Shown one piece after another: positions 62,919 through 64,000 of a DNA stretch of 64,000 nucleotides (within the stretch, counting starts at the first letter, position 1; each line of letters begins with the position of its first letter). The notes under the pieces were generated by a model. The model was not told the origin of the DNA. It ran no database searches and was given only the letters and a program-made list of their open reading frames with translations. The stretch comes from Gammaproteobacteria bacterium (lineage in GTDB: Bacteria; Pseudomonadota; Gammaproteobacteria; JASBUN01). The translations under genes and the position numbers were made by a program. The stretch is from contig JASBUN010000026.1 of assembly GCA_030147845.1 (NCBI GenBank), positions 1 through 64,000 on the forward strand, in the 5' to 3' direction.

Positions 62919-63628
62919 GCGCCGACCGACGCGCATATATGCGGCAAATACATCGGCTCGTTACGGCCCGACTTGGGCCGCGGGCGCAAATCGCGCGGCA
63001 GTAGGTAAGGCGCGTCGCTTTCCAACATTAACCGATCTAGCGGGATGTTGCGCACGCTGCGCTGCAACGCCTGTCCACGGCGTTCGTCGCAGATCCACCC
63101 GGTAATGCCGATATGCAGATCCATGTCTAAATAAGCTGCCAATTCGTCGTCACCGCCAGTGAAACAATGCGCCACCGCGGCCGGCAACCGATCGCGGTAA
63201 CGACCCAGTAAGGCGACGAAGTCCTCATGCGCGTCGCGCTGGTGCAGAAACACCGGCATACCTAAGGTAGCCGCCAACTCCAACTGACGCTCGAAACAAT
63301 ACAGCTGCTCACGCCGGGACGAAAACTGACGGTTGTAATCCAGCCCGCACTCGCCCAATGCACGTACACATTCCGTTTGCGCCAACCGGTGCAAAATTTG
63401 CAGCGTATCGGTCGTCGCCGTACCGGCATGATGTGGATGTATACCAACGGTGGAATAAAGAACACCAGGATACGCCTGCGCCTGCGTGATACCGGCACGA
63501 CTGTGGTCGACATCCGTGCCGGTGATGATCATCATTTCCACACCGGCATCACGTGCGCGGGCAACCACCGCTTGGCGATCATCGCCGAAGGCGTCGCTGG
63601 TCAGATTTAGGCCAATATCGATCAGCAT
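62819..63628 (-). CDS. tatD: TatD-family 3'-5' exonuclease / metal-dependent hydrolase
   Basis: A 269-residue TIM-barrel hydrolase of E. coli TatD type: DIGLNLTSDAF at the N-terminus (without the usual His-x-His of YcfH-type paralogues), VGIHPHHAG, ALGECGLDYNR, VFLHQRDAHEDF, VAHCFTGG, and ESDAPYLLPRDLRP. The Glu, His and Asp metal ligands of the later motifs are present. TatD acts as a DNA 3'-exonuclease involved in repair and quality control. It is not in a tat operon here. It overlaps a convergent membrane-protein gene by 100 bp. Confidence 0.94.
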   Translation of the reverse strand: MLIDIGLNLTSDAFGDDRQAVVARARDAGVEMMIITGTDVDHSRAGITQAQAYPGVLYSTVGIHPHHAGTATTDTLQILHRLAQTECVRALGECGLDYNRQFSSRREQLYCFERQLELAATLGMPVFLHQRDAHEDFVALLGRYRDRLPAAVAHCFTGGDDELAAYLDMDLHIGITGWICDERRGQALQRSVRNIPLDRLMLESDAPYLLPRDLRPRPKSGRNEPMYLPHICASVGAYMGCAPDVVAAATSATAMAFFQLSPAAAVPRL

Positions 63629-63929
63629 GTCTGCATCGGTTGTCCGGCCGGGATAGGTCCGCTCGTTACCGTAGCCGCGGCCAGATATCGTGTCCAGCGC
63701 CGTCGGCCGGTGGCGGGCGTGAATGTTGAGCCATTAGCCAACGTCCCCGGCTAAAAGTACATGACGATCTGACTACGGGCGTAATAACAACGAGCCCAAC
63801 CGACGCACGGCGTTGAACGATCAGTTTACCTATCCGGCGACCGCATTCGCAGTGGCGCCTGCGCGACCCAGCGCCAGGCAGCCAGCAGTGATCGCCAACG
63901 CGAGCACTGCCGTGCATGACGATAAACGA
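63629..63929. other. Intergenic region, no feature recognised
   Basis: A 301-bp spacer between tatD and the gene cut at the right edge. A minus-strand frame of 83 codons crosses it, but it is Arg/Gly/Cys-rich without family resemblance and I do not count it as a gene. Confidence 0.4.
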
Positions 63930-64000
63930 TCAACGCTCCTCCGGATGCTCTATTTCCGGCCTGTCGATCTCGGGGCGTTCTATCTCCGGGCGTTCTATCT
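63930..64000 (-). CDS. C-terminal end of a protein with a PEIER repeat (cut by window edge)
   Basis: Reading the minus strand, the frame ending in TGA at 63932-63930 encodes IERPEIERPEIDRPEIEHPE followed by Glu-Arg and the stop, a five-residue repeat (Ile-Glu-Arg-Pro-Glu type). The DNA repeats with a 15-bp period (GAGATAGAACGCCCG-like). Only 22 residues are visible. Such acidic-basic Pro repeats are usually disordered tails of envelope or cytoskeletal proteins; nothing further can be said. Confidence 0.6.
   Translation of the reverse strand, partial: IERPEIERPEIDRPEIEHPEER

Noticed and set aside
63666-63917. An 83-codon minus-strand frame before the right edge.
   Set aside because: No ribosome site, Arg/Gly/Cys-rich translation and no family resemblance.

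Overview
The window comes from a moderately GC-rich proteobacterium. A Gammaproteobacterium is the best guess: there is an Rsd/AlgQ-family anti-sigma factor, an E. coli-type TatD, a PhoP/PhoQ-like pair, MazG, and long intergenic spacers filled with REP/MITE-like repeats. No phage, complete insertion sequence or CRISPR array is visible. The left edge cuts a proline tRNA. The right edge cuts a minus-strand gene that ends in a Pro-Glu-Ile-Glu-Arg repeat.

Left part (0-8.6 kb): housekeeping and accessory genes. They are a DUF1697 protein, a VOC-fold protein, a large hybrid sensor kinase, a membrane-anchored NERD protein, a probable hsdM 3' remnant, a spermidine-synthase-like methyltransferase-fold protein and an ABC-F ATPase.

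Centre (8.7-39.6 kb): a large, almost wholly minus-strand catabolic island for small organic acids handled as CoA thioesters. One unit encodes a FadR/GntR-family regulator, a ThDP-dependent lyase/decarboxylase, formyl-CoA:oxalate CoA-transferase (frc), an ADP-forming acyl-CoA synthetase, a universal stress protein and a CitE/malyl-CoA-lyase-family enzyme. Further units carry malic enzyme with a second, divergent SucCD-like ligase; sucCD with a two-subunit NAD-dependent formate dehydrogenase (fused FdsG-FdsB plus FdsA); panD opposite an alpha/beta hydrolase; a tripartite tricarboxylate transporter (tctCBA); and a ketopantoate-reductase-like enzyme with an FAH-family hydrolase. Palindromes built on a TGGTATAC/GTATACCA half-site lie in front of nearly all these units, so the island is probably one regulon of the GntR protein. 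The enzymes converge on oxalate (oxalyl-CoA, formyl-CoA, formate, CO2) and malate (malyl-CoA, glyoxylate plus acetyl-CoA). The true imported substrate is not known.

Right part (40-64 kb): envelope and signalling genes. They are an outer-membrane beta-barrel, VanZ-like and MscS proteins, gmd-fcl for GDP-L-fucose, a LuxR-type response regulator convergent with a hybrid kinase, an ammonium transporter, an HDOD-GAF protein, a 287-bp tandem repeat array, a YkgJ-like protein, mazG, an OmpR/PhoQ-type two-component system with a PepSY protein, a glycine-zipper protein, rsd, an ABM-fold protein with sulfur-oxygenase-reductase-like spacing, a diguanylate cyclase, a PsiE-like protein, a metallophosphatase, tatD and several small conserved unknowns.

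A dispersed MITE-like family occurs four times. Two copies share a TTGTTGAAAAA-type terminal inverted repeat. Two others share the same core but have different ends. One copy lies in the sucC leader and another supplies the stop codon of a PAS-domain gene.
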